Assembly: GCA_036269915.1 (NCBI GenBank) | Contig: DATBDM010000227.1 | Span: 1-13,530 of the forward strand | Length of the DNA stretch: 13,530 nt | Reading direction: 5' to 3' | DNA from: DATBDM01 sp036269915 | Lineage (GTDB): Bacteria > Actinomycetota > Thermoleophilia > Solirubrobacterales > Solirubrobacteraceae | Shown: positions 1-5,698 of the stretch, one piece after another | Numbering within the stretch: position 1 is the stretch's first letter | Layout: every line of letters starts with the position of its first letter | Notes under the pieces: model-generated | Told to the model about the DNA's origin: nothing | The model's database searches: none | What the model saw: only the letters and a program-made list of their open reading frames with translations | Position numbers and translations under genes: made by a program

Positions 1-151
1 GGCGTTCGGCTCGAACCTCGACGACGAGCGCTGCATCGCCATCTTCGAAGGCCGTGCGGAGCTCGTGCCAGACGGCGATCCCGTCGAGCTGACACCCGAG
101 TTGCAGCCCCTCGCCCAGGTCTGCGCCGAGTTCGAGCTCACACTGGGCTGA
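1..151 (+). CDS. 3' end of an unrecognised gene (partial)
   Basis: An open frame enters from the left edge (first whole codon at 2) and ends with TGA at 149-151, giving the last 49 residues of a protein. Most third positions are G or C, so it reads as coding, although codons such as GAA, CGT, CCA, GAT and ACA are more relaxed than in genes further right. The visible tail is acidic, with no membrane segment and no motif I recognise, so I give no function. Its last 14 bases overlap the end of the minus-strand integrase remnant, so the two are convergent. It may belong to the decayed mobile element suggested by that remnant, but this is only inference. Confidence 0.55.
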   Translation, partial: AFGSNLDDERCIAIFEGRAELVPDGDPVELTPELQPLAQVCAEFELTLG

Positions 152-320
152 CCTCGTCGTCGCCTCGATCGCTGCGGGCGCGGCGGACGAGCGCGTCGAA
201 CGCCGTTCCGTGGGACCGGTCGACGCGTTGCTGGAGCTGCGCGTAGACGTCGAGCGTCATCTTCGAGTCGGCGTGGTCGACCTGGCTCACGACCCACTTG
301 ACGTCGAACGAGTCCCCAGC
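138..320 (-). pseudogene. C-terminal remnant of a tyrosine recombinase (phage-type integrase)
   Basis: Read on the minus strand to the TGA at 138-140, about 57-60 codons match the end of site-specific tyrosine recombinases. The VKWVVSQVDHADSKMTLDVY stretch carries the conserved His of the usual GHAD motif (here DHAD, so the Gly is changed), followed by the catalytic nucleophile Tyr in DVYAQL (codon at 243-245). A typical basic tail, FDALVRRAR, follows. The open frame formally extends upstream to 422, but residues before about 320 are unrelated: they are antisense of spacer and of the tRNA terminator. The catalytic Arg-Lys-His-x-x-Arg region and the N-terminal DNA-binding domains are absent, so the gene is dead. 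It lies beside tRNA-Asp on the same strand, as expected for an element that integrated at the tRNA 3' end. The exact upstream break is uncertain by some tens of bases. Confidence 0.8.
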
Positions 321-405
321 AGGCGACGACTTCCACCGCGGCGCGCTTGGTACCTCGCGCCGTACCCCTCGCCTCCAAGGCGCCTCGCAACACTCGCCCG
401 AGAAC

Positions 406-434
406 GAGAAAAGCCGCTGCATTGCAGCGGCTTT
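406..434 (-). terminator. Intrinsic terminator of tRNA-Asp
   Basis: Bases 410-420 and 424-434 form a perfect 11-bp stem (AAAGCCGCTGC with its complement) around a 3-base loop. On the minus strand the stem is followed by a short T-rich run (TTTTCT). It begins 6 bases beyond the tRNA-Asp 3' end, so it should end that transcript and shield it from the integrase remnant downstream. Confidence 0.85.
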
Positions 435-440
435 CGGCGA

Positions 441-514
<74 letters not shown>

Positions 515-558
515 CGGGGCGTGTCGCGCGACCTCGCTTGCGCGTGGCGCGGAGCGAC

Positions 559-564
559 AGTATG
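559..564 (-). promoter_or_regulatory. Possible -10 element for tRNA-Asp
   Basis: On the minus strand, CATACT lies 44 bases upstream of the tRNA 5' end and matches the TAnnnT-type -10 consensus well apart from its first base. It would give a leader of about 38 nt removed by RNase P. I see no convincing -35 hexamer at the usual distance, so the call is tentative. Confidence 0.35.
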
Positions 565-695
565 GCACGCGTCGCGCGCCGTGTTCGGACGCCTGGAAAG
601 CGGGCCCCACTCCCCGAACCGGAGCCGGAGAAGGACCGGTCACCGCAACTCGCGTCGGGCGGCCGGGTTCTCCGGGGCGTCAACCGATCCAGTCC

Positions 696-702
696 AGGAG
701 GT
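696..702 (+). promoter_or_regulatory. Strong Shine-Dalgarno of the RTX-like gene
   Basis: AGGAGGT, 8 bases before the GTG at 711, is a near-complete complement of the 16S rRNA tail. It fixes the start at GTG rather than at an internal ATG. Confidence 0.85.
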
Positions 703-710
703 GGGGCCCT

Positions 711-1583
711 GTGCTCCATTCTGCCAAGCGCCGCTTCGCCGCTCCCGCGGTCGCAGTCGCGCTGCTGTCGACGACCGCCGCGGCGGCCGTCGCGAAGGAC
801 GTCACGGGCACCCAGGGGCCTGACCGCCTCCGCGGCACCCCGAACGCCGACACCATCGCCGCGCTGGGCGGCAACGACCGCGTCCGCGCCCTCGCCGGCA
901 ACGACGTCGTGCTCGCCGGAGACGGACGCGACCGCGTCCTCGGCGGGGCCGGCGACGACCGCTTGGACGGCCAGCCCGGCGCCGATCGCCTCTGGGGCAA
1001 CGCCGGCAACGACACGCTCAACGGACAGGCCGGTCCCGACTGGCTGTTCGGCGGCCAGGGCAACGACACGCTGGCCGGCGACGTGCCGAACGCCGGCGAT
1101 CCGATCAGCCGCGACCACCTCTTCGGCGGCCAGGGCGACGACCAGCTCCTCGGCGGCGACGGCCGCGACCGACTGCTCGGCGGTCCCGGCAACGACCAGT
1201 CCGATGGCCAGGGCGGCGCCGACCTGCTCGTCGGCGGGCCGGGCGACGACAACCAGCAGGGCGGCGTCGGCAACGACGTGATCTTCGCCAACGGCGGCCG
1301 TGACGTCACCAACGGCGGTGCCGGCAACGACCGGCTGTTCGCGCTGGCGCGGATCGACGTCAACGGCCCCGACGACACGGCCGGCGACGCCGTCAACGGC
1401 GACGAGGGCAACGACCGGATCTTCGTGCGCGACGGCGAGCAGGACGTCGTCGACTGCGGTCCTGGCTTCGACCGCGTGCGCGCGGACTTCAAGGACATCG
1501 TGAACACGAACTGCGAGGTCGTCCGCCGCGCGGCGCCGGGCACGAAGCCCACGCCGGAGGACACCGCGCCGGGAGCGAACTAG
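711..1583 (+). CDS. Exported calcium-binding protein with RTX-type GGxGxD repeats
   Basis: A 290-residue protein starting at GTG behind an excellent Shine-Dalgarno. Residues 1-28 form a Sec-type signal peptide: basic MLHSAKRR, a hydrophobic Ala/Val core, and likely cleavage near AVA-KD. Residues 33-237 are tandem nonapeptide repeats of the GGxGxDxLxG type (for example GGNDRV, GGAGDDRLDG, GGQGNDTLAG, GGPGDD). In hemolysin-type proteins these form a parallel beta-roll that binds Ca2+. A C-terminal module contains two cysteines (C249 in DCGPGFD and C268 in NTNCEVV) that may form a disulfide outside the cell. No protease, lipase or adhesin domain is present, and no type I secretion genes are visible nearby. 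Export is therefore most likely through Sec, and the role is probably structural or cell-surface. The repeat family is clear; the biological role is unknown. Confidence 0.9.
   Translation: MLHSAKRRFAAPAVAVALLSTTAAAAVAKDVTGTQGPDRLRGTPNADTIAALGGNDRVRALAGNDVVLAGDGRDRVLGGAGDDRLDGQPGADRLWGNAGNDTLNGQAGPDWLFGGQGNDTLAGDVPNAGDPISRDHLFGGQGDDQLLGGDGRDRLLGGPGNDQSDGQGGADLLVGGPGDDNQQGGVGNDVIFANGGRDVTNGGAGNDRLFALARIDVNGPDDTAGDAVNGDEGNDRIFVRDGEQDVVDCGPGFDRVRADFKDIVNTNCEVVRRAAPGTKPTPEDTAPGAN
807..1421 (+). repeat. Tandem RTX nonapeptide-coding repeat tract
   Basis: The coding sequence is internally repetitive at the protein level, with GGxGxDx(L/V)xG about every 9 residues and some units spaced by 15-20 residues. 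It is partly repetitive at DNA level too: GGCAACGACACGCT occurs twice within about 60 bases (near 1009 and 1060). Such tracts can expand or contract by slippage or recombination. Interruptions such as GDVPNAGDPISRD (residues 123-135) suggest the array is old and diverged. Confidence 0.75.
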
Positions 1584-1611
1584 CCCCTATGCATGCAAGC
1601 GCGCCAGGTCT

Positions 1612-1621
1612 GGGTAGGCAG
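1612..1621 (+). promoter_or_regulatory. GGGTAGGCAG element before the microprotein gene
   Basis: This 10-base word ends 5 bases before the ATG at 1627. The identical word occurs at the same spacing before the SPW-like gene at 5204. GGGTAG resembles the GGGTAY -10 of SigB/SigF-type stress sigma factors, and its distance to the ATG would give an almost leaderless mRNA. The GGCAGG part could instead act as a weak ribosome binding site. No clear GTTT -35 is visible. Confidence 0.4.
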
Positions 1622-1626
1622 GGCTC

Positions 1627-1686
1627 ATGTACATCGGTCTCGGCACGCTGCTTCTGATCATCATCATCCTGGTCATCGTCTTCTAG
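1627..1686 (+). CDS. 19-residue hydrophobic membrane microprotein
   Basis: ATG at 1627 to TAG at 1684-1686 encodes only 19 residues: a short MYIGLGT start and then an almost pure Leu/Ile/Val/Phe run ending in VIVF. That is enough for one membrane-spanning helix and nothing else. Similar tiny MYIGLGT-LLLIII-type proteins exist in actinobacterial genomes as far as I recall, but I cannot check this here. It sits between the RTX-like gene (stop at 1583) and a strong hairpin at 1705-1730, so it could be a monocistronic unit with its own promoter. The upstream GGGTAGGCAG word, shared with another small membrane-protein gene, is the main support that it is expressed. Four consecutive ATC codons encode the Ile run. 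The function is unknown, perhaps membrane stress or binding to a larger membrane protein. Confidence 0.55.
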   Translation: MYIGLGTLLLIIIILVIVF

Positions 1687-1704
1687 ACGGCCAGGAACGG
1701 CGGC

Positions 1705-1730
1705 GGCCGGTGCGGGCACCCGTACCGGCC
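1705..1730 (+). terminator. Strong GC hairpin, candidate terminator without a T-run
   Basis: GGCCGGTGCGG (1705-1715) pairs with CCGTACCGGCC (1720-1730), with one G-T wobble and a 4-base GCAC loop. No T-tract follows, as is common for actinobacterial hairpin terminators. Its place between the microprotein gene and the MMPL gene suggests transcription termination, although it could also be an mRNA-stabilising structure. Confidence 0.5.
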
Positions 1731-1776
1731 GTCAGCCTGTTCGCACGAGCGCCGGACGCCTGCGTCCCGCCGTATG

Positions 1777-1789
1777 CGGAGTCACTCCG
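1777..1789. promoter_or_regulatory. 13-base palindrome, candidate operator of the MMPL gene
   Basis: CGGAGTCACTCCG is a perfect 6-1-6 inverted repeat 53 bases upstream of the MMPL start codon. A further copy of GGAGTC follows at 1794-1799. MMPL exporters are often controlled by TetR-type repressors that bind such palindromes near the promoter, but no regulator gene is adjacent here, so the role is inference. Confidence 0.35.
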
Positions 1790-1828
1790 GATGGGAGTCT
1801 GAGGGCCACGACATGCCCCGCTCTCCCC

Positions 1829-1834
1829 GGAGGA
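1829..1834 (+). promoter_or_regulatory. Shine-Dalgarno that sets the MMPL start
   Basis: GGAGGA lies 8 bases before the ATG at 1843. Earlier in-frame ATGs at 1774 and 1813 lack such a site, and the residues they would add are not typical of the family. Confidence 0.75.
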
Positions 1835-1842
1835 TCCTCCCC

Positions 1843-4077
1843 ATGCAACCCCAGGGCCTCGCCGCCCGCGCCGCTCACTGGAGCGCGCGTCATCGCAAGA
1901 CAGCCATCTTCGGATGGCTGGCGTTCGTCGCCATCGCCTTCGTCATCGGCGGCGCCGTCGGCACCAAGTCGATCGCCGACGAGGACATGGGCAACGGCTC
2001 CTCGAAGGTCGCCGACCAGGCGATCGCGAAGGCGAACTTCCCCGACAAGGACTCCGAGCAGGTGCTCGTGCAGTCCCGCGACGGCCTCCGCGCCGATGAT
2101 CCGGCCTTCAAGGCCGCCGTCGCCGACGTAGCCGCCCGCCTCGGCCGCACGCCTCACGTGAGCGAGGTCGAATCGCCGTACGCCAAGGGCAACCAGGGCC
2201 AGATCGCCAAGGACGGTCGCTCCGCGCTCGTCACGTTCAGCATCCCCGGCGACAGCGACGTCGCCGAGAAGCGCGTCGGCGCGACGCTCGCGACCACCGT
2301 CGCGGCGCAGCAGGCGCATCCGCAGCTGCGCATCGAGCAGTTCGGCGGCGCGTCCGCCGACAAGGCGCTCTCGAAGTCCTTCGACGACGACTTCCAGAAG
2401 GCCGAGACGCTGTCGCTGCCGATCACGCTGCTGATCCTGATCGTCGCCTTCGGCGCTCTTGTCGCCGCCGGCGTCCCGCTGCTGCTCGGCTTGACAGCCG
2501 TGGCCGCGACCATCGGCCTGCTTGCGCCGATCTCGCAGATCTTCCCGATGGACGAGTCGGTCAACTCGGTCGTGCTGCTGATCGGCCTCGCCGTCGGCGT
2601 CGACTACTCGATGTTCTACCTGCGGCGCAAGATGGAGGAGGTCGACGCCGGGCGCTCCGAGGAGGCCGCACTCGAGTTCGCCGCCGCCACCTCCGGCCGC
2701 GCCGTCCTGATCTCCGGCCTCACCGTGATGATCGCCATGGCCGGCATGTTCCTCGCCGGCTCCGTCGTGTTCGAGTCGATGGCCGTCGGCACGATCCTCG
2801 TCGTCGCCGTCGCCATGCTCGGCTCGCTGACGGTCCTGCCCGCGATGATCTCGCTGCTCGGTCGCCGGATCGAGTGGCTGCGCGTCCCGTTCCTCGGCAA
2901 GCTGCGCCATCGCAGCCACGGCGAGTCGCGCGTGTGGGGCTGGATCATCGATCGCGTCCTGCGCCGCCCGGTCATCTCGGCCGTCGCCGCCGCCGCGATC
3001 CTGATCGCGCTCGCCATCCCGGCGCTGAACATGCACCCGGTCAACGCAGGCGTCGCGGGCCTGCCGCGCTCGCTGCCGATCATGCAGACCTACGACCGGA
3101 TCCAGGACGCCTTCCCCGGCGGCGCGCTGCCCGCGGTCGTCGCCGTCCAGGCCGACGACGTGACCAGCCCGCAGGTCCAGGCGGGCGTCAAGTCGCTCAC
3201 CGAGCGCGCCCTGAGCTCGCCCGGCATGTCCGGCCCGATCACCACGACCACCGCGCCCGACAAGTCGGTCGAGATCGTCCAGATCCCGCTCGCCGGCAAC
3301 GGCACCGACAGCGCCTCCGAGGAGGCGCTGGCCAGCCTGCGCGGCACCGTCATCCCCGCCACGATCGGCGCGGTCGACGGCGTGCAGGCGAGCGTCAGCG
3401 GCCTCACGGCCGGCTCGAAGGACTTCAACGACGTGATGCAGGCGCGCCTGCCGATCGTCTTCGCCTTCGTGCTCGGGCTCGCGTTCATCCTCCTGCTGGT
3501 CACGTTCCGCTCGGTCGTGGTCCCGCTGAAGGCGATCGTGTTGAACCTGCTGTCGGTCGGCGCCTCCTACGGCGTGCTGACCTGGGTCTTCCAGGACGGC
3601 CACGGCGAGAAGGCGCTCGGCTTTGAGTCGATCGGCGGCATCACGTCCTGGCTGCCGCTGTTCCTCTTCGTGATCCTGTTCGGCCTGTCGATGGACTACC
3701 ACGTGTTCATCCTCAGCCGGATCCGCGAGGCGGTCGACCGCGGGATGAGCACGCCCAGCGCGGTCGCGCATGGCATCAAGTCGACGGCGGGCGTCGTCAC
3801 GAGCGCGGCCGTCGTGATGGTCGCGGTGTTCTCGATCTTCGGGACGCTGTCGGCGCTCGAGTTCAAGCAGATGGGAGTCGGACTGGCGGTCGCGGTCCTG
3901 CTCGACGCGACGCTCGTGCGGGCGGTCCTGCTGCCGGCGGCGATGACGCTGCTCGGCGAGCGCAACTGGTACCTCCCGAGCTGGCTCGAGTGGATCCCGC
4001 GCGTGCGCCACGATGCGCCGGTCGAGATGGAGCCCGAGCCGGAGCCCGCCGAGGAGCGCGAGCTGGTCGCCGTCTAG
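1843..4077 (+). CDS. MMPL-family RND transporter
   Basis: A 744-residue inner-membrane exporter, a normal length for actinobacterial MMPL proteins. The start at 1843 gives the typical opening: a short amphipathic stretch with WSARHRKT, then TM1 (GWLAFVAIAFVIGG). A periplasmic porter-like domain follows (roughly 45-185), then TM2-TM6 (about 190-350), TM7 near 375, a second porter domain (about 395-535), and TM8-TM12 (about 540-700). The paired Asp-Tyr motifs of the family are both present: GVDYSMF (D254-Y255) and SMDYHVF (D618-Y619). In MmpL3-type proteins these form the proton relay that drives export. The C-terminus is acidic and Glu/Pro-rich (near 728-744). Family members export lipids, glycolipids, antibiotics or siderophores; the substrate here is not predictable, and no lipid-synthesis genes are adjacent. 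Hairpins on both sides suggest a single-gene transcript. Confidence 0.93.
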   Translation: MQPQGLAARAAHWSARHRKTAIFGWLAFVAIAFVIGGAVGTKSIADEDMGNGSSKVADQAIAKANFPDKDSEQVLVQSRDGLRADDPAFKAAVADVAARLGRTPHVSEVESPYAKGNQGQIAKDGRSALVTFSIPGDSDVAEKRVGATLATTVAAQQAHPQLRIEQFGGASADKALSKSFDDDFQKAETLSLPITLLILIVAFGALVAAGVPLLLGLTAVAATIGLLAPISQIFPMDESVNSVVLLIGLAVGVDYSMFYLRRKMEEVDAGRSEEAALEFAAATSGRAVLISGLTVMIAMAGMFLAGSVVFESMAVGTILVVAVAMLGSLTVLPAMISLLGRRIEWLRVPFLGKLRHRSHGESRVWGWIIDRVLRRPVISAVAAAAILIALAIPALNMHPVNAGVAGLPRSLPIMQTYDRIQDAFPGGALPAVVAVQADDVTSPQVQAGVKSLTERALSSPGMSGPITTTTAPDKSVEIVQIPLAGNGTDSASEEALASLRGTVIPATIGAVDGVQASVSGLTAGSKDFNDVMQARLPIVFAFVLGLAFILLLVTFRSVVVPLKAIVLNLLSVGASYGVLTWVFQDGHGEKALGFESIGGITSWLPLFLFVILFGLSMDYHVFILSRIREAVDRGMSTPSAVAHGIKSTAGVVTSAAVVMVAVFSIFGTLSALEFKQMGVGLAVAVLLDATLVRAVLLPAAMTLLGERNWYLPSWLEWIPRVRHDAPVEMEPEPEPAEERELVAV

Positions 4078-4104
4078 GCATCCGCTCCCCCCGATCGTCG
4101 GTCC

Positions 4105-4132
4105 GCGGCGCCCGCCTCATGGCGGGCGCCGC
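4105..4132 (+). terminator. 12-bp hairpin terminator after the MMPL gene
   Basis: GCGGCGCCCGCC (4105-4116) and its exact complement (4121-4132) enclose a TCAT loop, 27 bases after the MMPL stop. No T-run follows (GTCGTTGC). The very stable stem between two co-directional genes makes termination, and hence independent expression of the kinase gene, likely. Confidence 0.7.
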
Positions 4133-4156
4133 GTCGTTGCGCTTGACTTCCGCGCC

Positions 4157-5185
4157 ATGCGCATCGGCGTCCTCACCGGAGGCGGAGACTGCCCCGGCCT
4201 CAACGCGGTCATCCGCGCCATCGTCCGCAAGGGCATCAGCTTCCACGGGCACGAGTTCGTGGGCTTCCGCTACGGCTGGGCCGGCGTGCTCAGCGGCGAG
4301 TCCATCGAGCTCACGCTCGAGACGACGCGCGGGATCCTGCACCGCGGCGGCACGATCCTCGGGTCCTCCCGTACGAACCCGTACAAGGAGGACGGGGGCC
4401 TCGACCGCGTGCGCGCCTCGATGGAGCGCTACCGGCTCGACGCGCTGATCCCGATCGGCGGCGAGGACACGCTCGGCGTCGCCCGCCGCCTGTCCGACGA
4501 CGGCATCGACGTGGTCGGCGTCCCCAAGACGATCGACAACGACCTGGCCGGCACCGACGTCACCTTCGGGTTCCAGACCGCGGTGCAGATCGCCACCGAC
4601 GCGATCGACCGGCTGCACACCACGGCCGAGTCGCACAACCGGGTCATGGTCTGCGAGGTCATGGGCCGCCACGCCGGCTGGATCGCGGTGCACTCCGGCC
4701 TCGCGGGCGGCGCCGACGCGATCCTCGTCCCTGAGCGCCCGTTCGACATCGACGAGGTCTGCGCGCACCTGCGCAGCCGCCACAAGTCCGGGCGCTCGTT
4801 CTCGATCGTGGTCGTCGCGGAGGGCGCGACGCCCGTCGACGGCGACGTGGTCACCGACCACGAGGCGACCGACGCCTTCGGCCATGTCCGCCTCGGCGGG
4901 ATCGCGGTCCAGCTCGAGAAGGAGATCGAGTCGCGCACCGGCTACGAGACGCGCATGACCATCCTCGGCCACGTGCAGCGCGGCGGGACGCCGGTCGCCT
5001 ATGACCGCGTGCTCGGCACCCGCTTCGGCGTCGCCGCCGTCGACGCGGCGACCGCGGGGAAGTTCGGGATGATGGTCGCGCTGCGCGGCACGGCGATCGA
5101 GACCGTCCCGCTCGACGAAGCGCTCGCCGCGCCCAAGCTGATCGACCCCGAGCTCTACGAGACCGCCGAAGTGTTCTTCGGCTAG
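4157..5185 (+). CDS. pfkA: 6-phosphofructokinase, predicted pyrophosphate-dependent (group III)
   Basis: A 342-residue phosphofructokinase of glycolysis. It interconverts fructose 6-phosphate and fructose 1,6-bisphosphate in the cytoplasm. The start at 4157 gives the canonical N-terminus MRIGVLTGGGDCPGLN; an in-frame start at 4013 would run through the MMPL tail and the terminator. From this Met the numbering matches E. coli PfkA exactly: phosphoryl-donor loop GGEDT (101-105), TIDND (125-129) with catalytic D127, R162, and MGR (169-171). The two positions that separate donors are D104 and K124. ATP enzymes have Gly104 (and Gly124 in E. coli), whereas D104 plus K124 is the pattern of PPi-dependent enzymes such as that of Amycolatopsis methanolica. 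I therefore predict reversible, PPi-using activity (EC 2.7.1.90). No Shine-Dalgarno is visible, and a TTGACT 8 bases before the ATG could serve a leaderless start. The SPW-like gene follows after 18 bases. Confidence 0.93.
   Translation: MRIGVLTGGGDCPGLNAVIRAIVRKGISFHGHEFVGFRYGWAGVLSGESIELTLETTRGILHRGGTILGSSRTNPYKEDGGLDRVRASMERYRLDALIPIGGEDTLGVARRLSDDGIDVVGVPKTIDNDLAGTDVTFGFQTAVQIATDAIDRLHTTAESHNRVMVCEVMGRHAGWIAVHSGLAGGADAILVPERPFDIDEVCAHLRSRHKSGRSFSIVVVAEGATPVDGDVVTDHEATDAFGHVRLGGIAVQLEKEIESRTGYETRMTILGHVQRGGTPVAYDRVLGTRFGVAAVDAATAGKFGMMVALRGTAIETVPLDEALAAPKLIDPELYETAEVFFG
5165..5182 (+). other. Hairpin in the last codons of the phosphofructokinase gene
   Basis: GCCGAAG (5165-5171) and CTTCGGC (5176-5182) form a perfect 7-bp stem with a TGTT loop ending directly before the TAG. 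There is no T-run. It might be a weak attenuator or processing site between this gene and the membrane-protein gene 21 bases on, or chance in a high-GC coding end. Confidence 0.35.
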
Positions 5186-5188
5186 GAC

Positions 5189-5198
5189 GGGTAGGCAG
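5189..5198 (+). promoter_or_regulatory. GGGTAGGCAG element before the SPW-like gene
   Basis: This is the same 10-base word as at 1612-1621, again ending exactly 5 bases before an ATG (5204). It may be an alternative-sigma -10 (GGGTAG) giving the membrane-protein gene its own start downstream of the kinase gene, or a shared ribosome-binding context. GTGT at 5171-5174 is a poor match to a GTTT -35. Confidence 0.4.
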
Positions 5199-5203
5199 AG
5201 AGC

Positions 5204-5698
5204 ATGTTCAAGAGCGGCCCCCTCCCGCCGTGGATCCACGGCTCCGTGGACTACCTCCTCGGCGCGTTCCTCGTCCTCTCGCCGTTCCTGTTCTCCTATG
5301 ACTCGGGCGCCGCGACGGCGACCGGCATCGTCGCCGGCGTGCTCGTGCTCGTGCTCGCGGCGTCGACCGCCTGGGCGACGGGCCTGATCAAGTCGATCCC
5401 GCCCTCCGCGCACGCCATCTTCGACCTGATCATCGCGGTCCTGCTGATCGCGTCGCCGTTCCTGTTCGGCTTCTCGAACGAGACCGCCCCGACGGCGGTC
5501 TTCATGGTCACCGGCGTCCTCGCGCTGCTCTACGCGATCGCCACGCGCTACAGCCCCGAGCGCAAGCCGCCGCGCGAGCCGCGCCGGCAGCCGCCGGCCG
5601 GCGATCAGCTCGAGCGCAGCGCCAGCGACAGCTCGAACCGCGCCGACGGGTCGTCGAGCGCGTCGCCGAGCAGCGAGCGCAGCCGCCGCAGCCTGTAG
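5204..5698 (+). CDS. SPW-repeat-like four-helix membrane protein
   Basis: A 164-residue integral membrane protein with two internal repeats. Each repeat starts with a conserved His (H12 in WIHGSVDY, H70 in SAHAIFDL) and continues through a hydrophobic helix to SPFLF (26-30 and 84-88), then a second helix. This gives four TM segments at about 16-31, 40-60, 72-88 and 97-113. The arrangement matches the SPW repeat family, with SPF in place of SPW. From about residue 115 the tail is soluble, with Pro/Arg and then Ser/Arg-rich sequence. Its final 31 codons lie antisense to the helix-turn-helix end of the PucR-type gene, so that part is probably constrained by the other strand rather than by this protein. 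Function is unknown; SPW proteins are often small stress-associated membrane proteins. A GGGTAGGCAG word precedes the start. Confidence 0.8.
   Translation: MFKSGPLPPWIHGSVDYLLGAFLVLSPFLFSYDSGAATATGIVAGVLVLVLAASTAWATGLIKSIPPSAHAIFDLIIAVLLIASPFLFGFSNETAPTAVFMVTGVLALLYAIATRYSPERKPPREPRRQPPAGDQLERSASDSSNRADGSSSASPSSERSRRSL

Noticed and set aside
807..1421. CRISPR-like array
   Set aside because: The periodicity is that of protein-coding RTX nonapeptides in one open frame, with no constant repeats or unique spacers of fixed length.
1732..4011. 759-codon minus-strand open frame opposite the MMPL gene
   Set aside because: It is antisense of a clear MMPL protein. Its product is an Arg/Asp/His/Glu-rich low-complexity sequence with no domain, as expected from the complement of high-GC codons.
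4013..4156. N-terminal extension of the phosphofructokinase
   Set aside because: It would overlap the MMPL 3' end and read through the hairpin at 4105-4132. The family N-terminus begins exactly at 4157.
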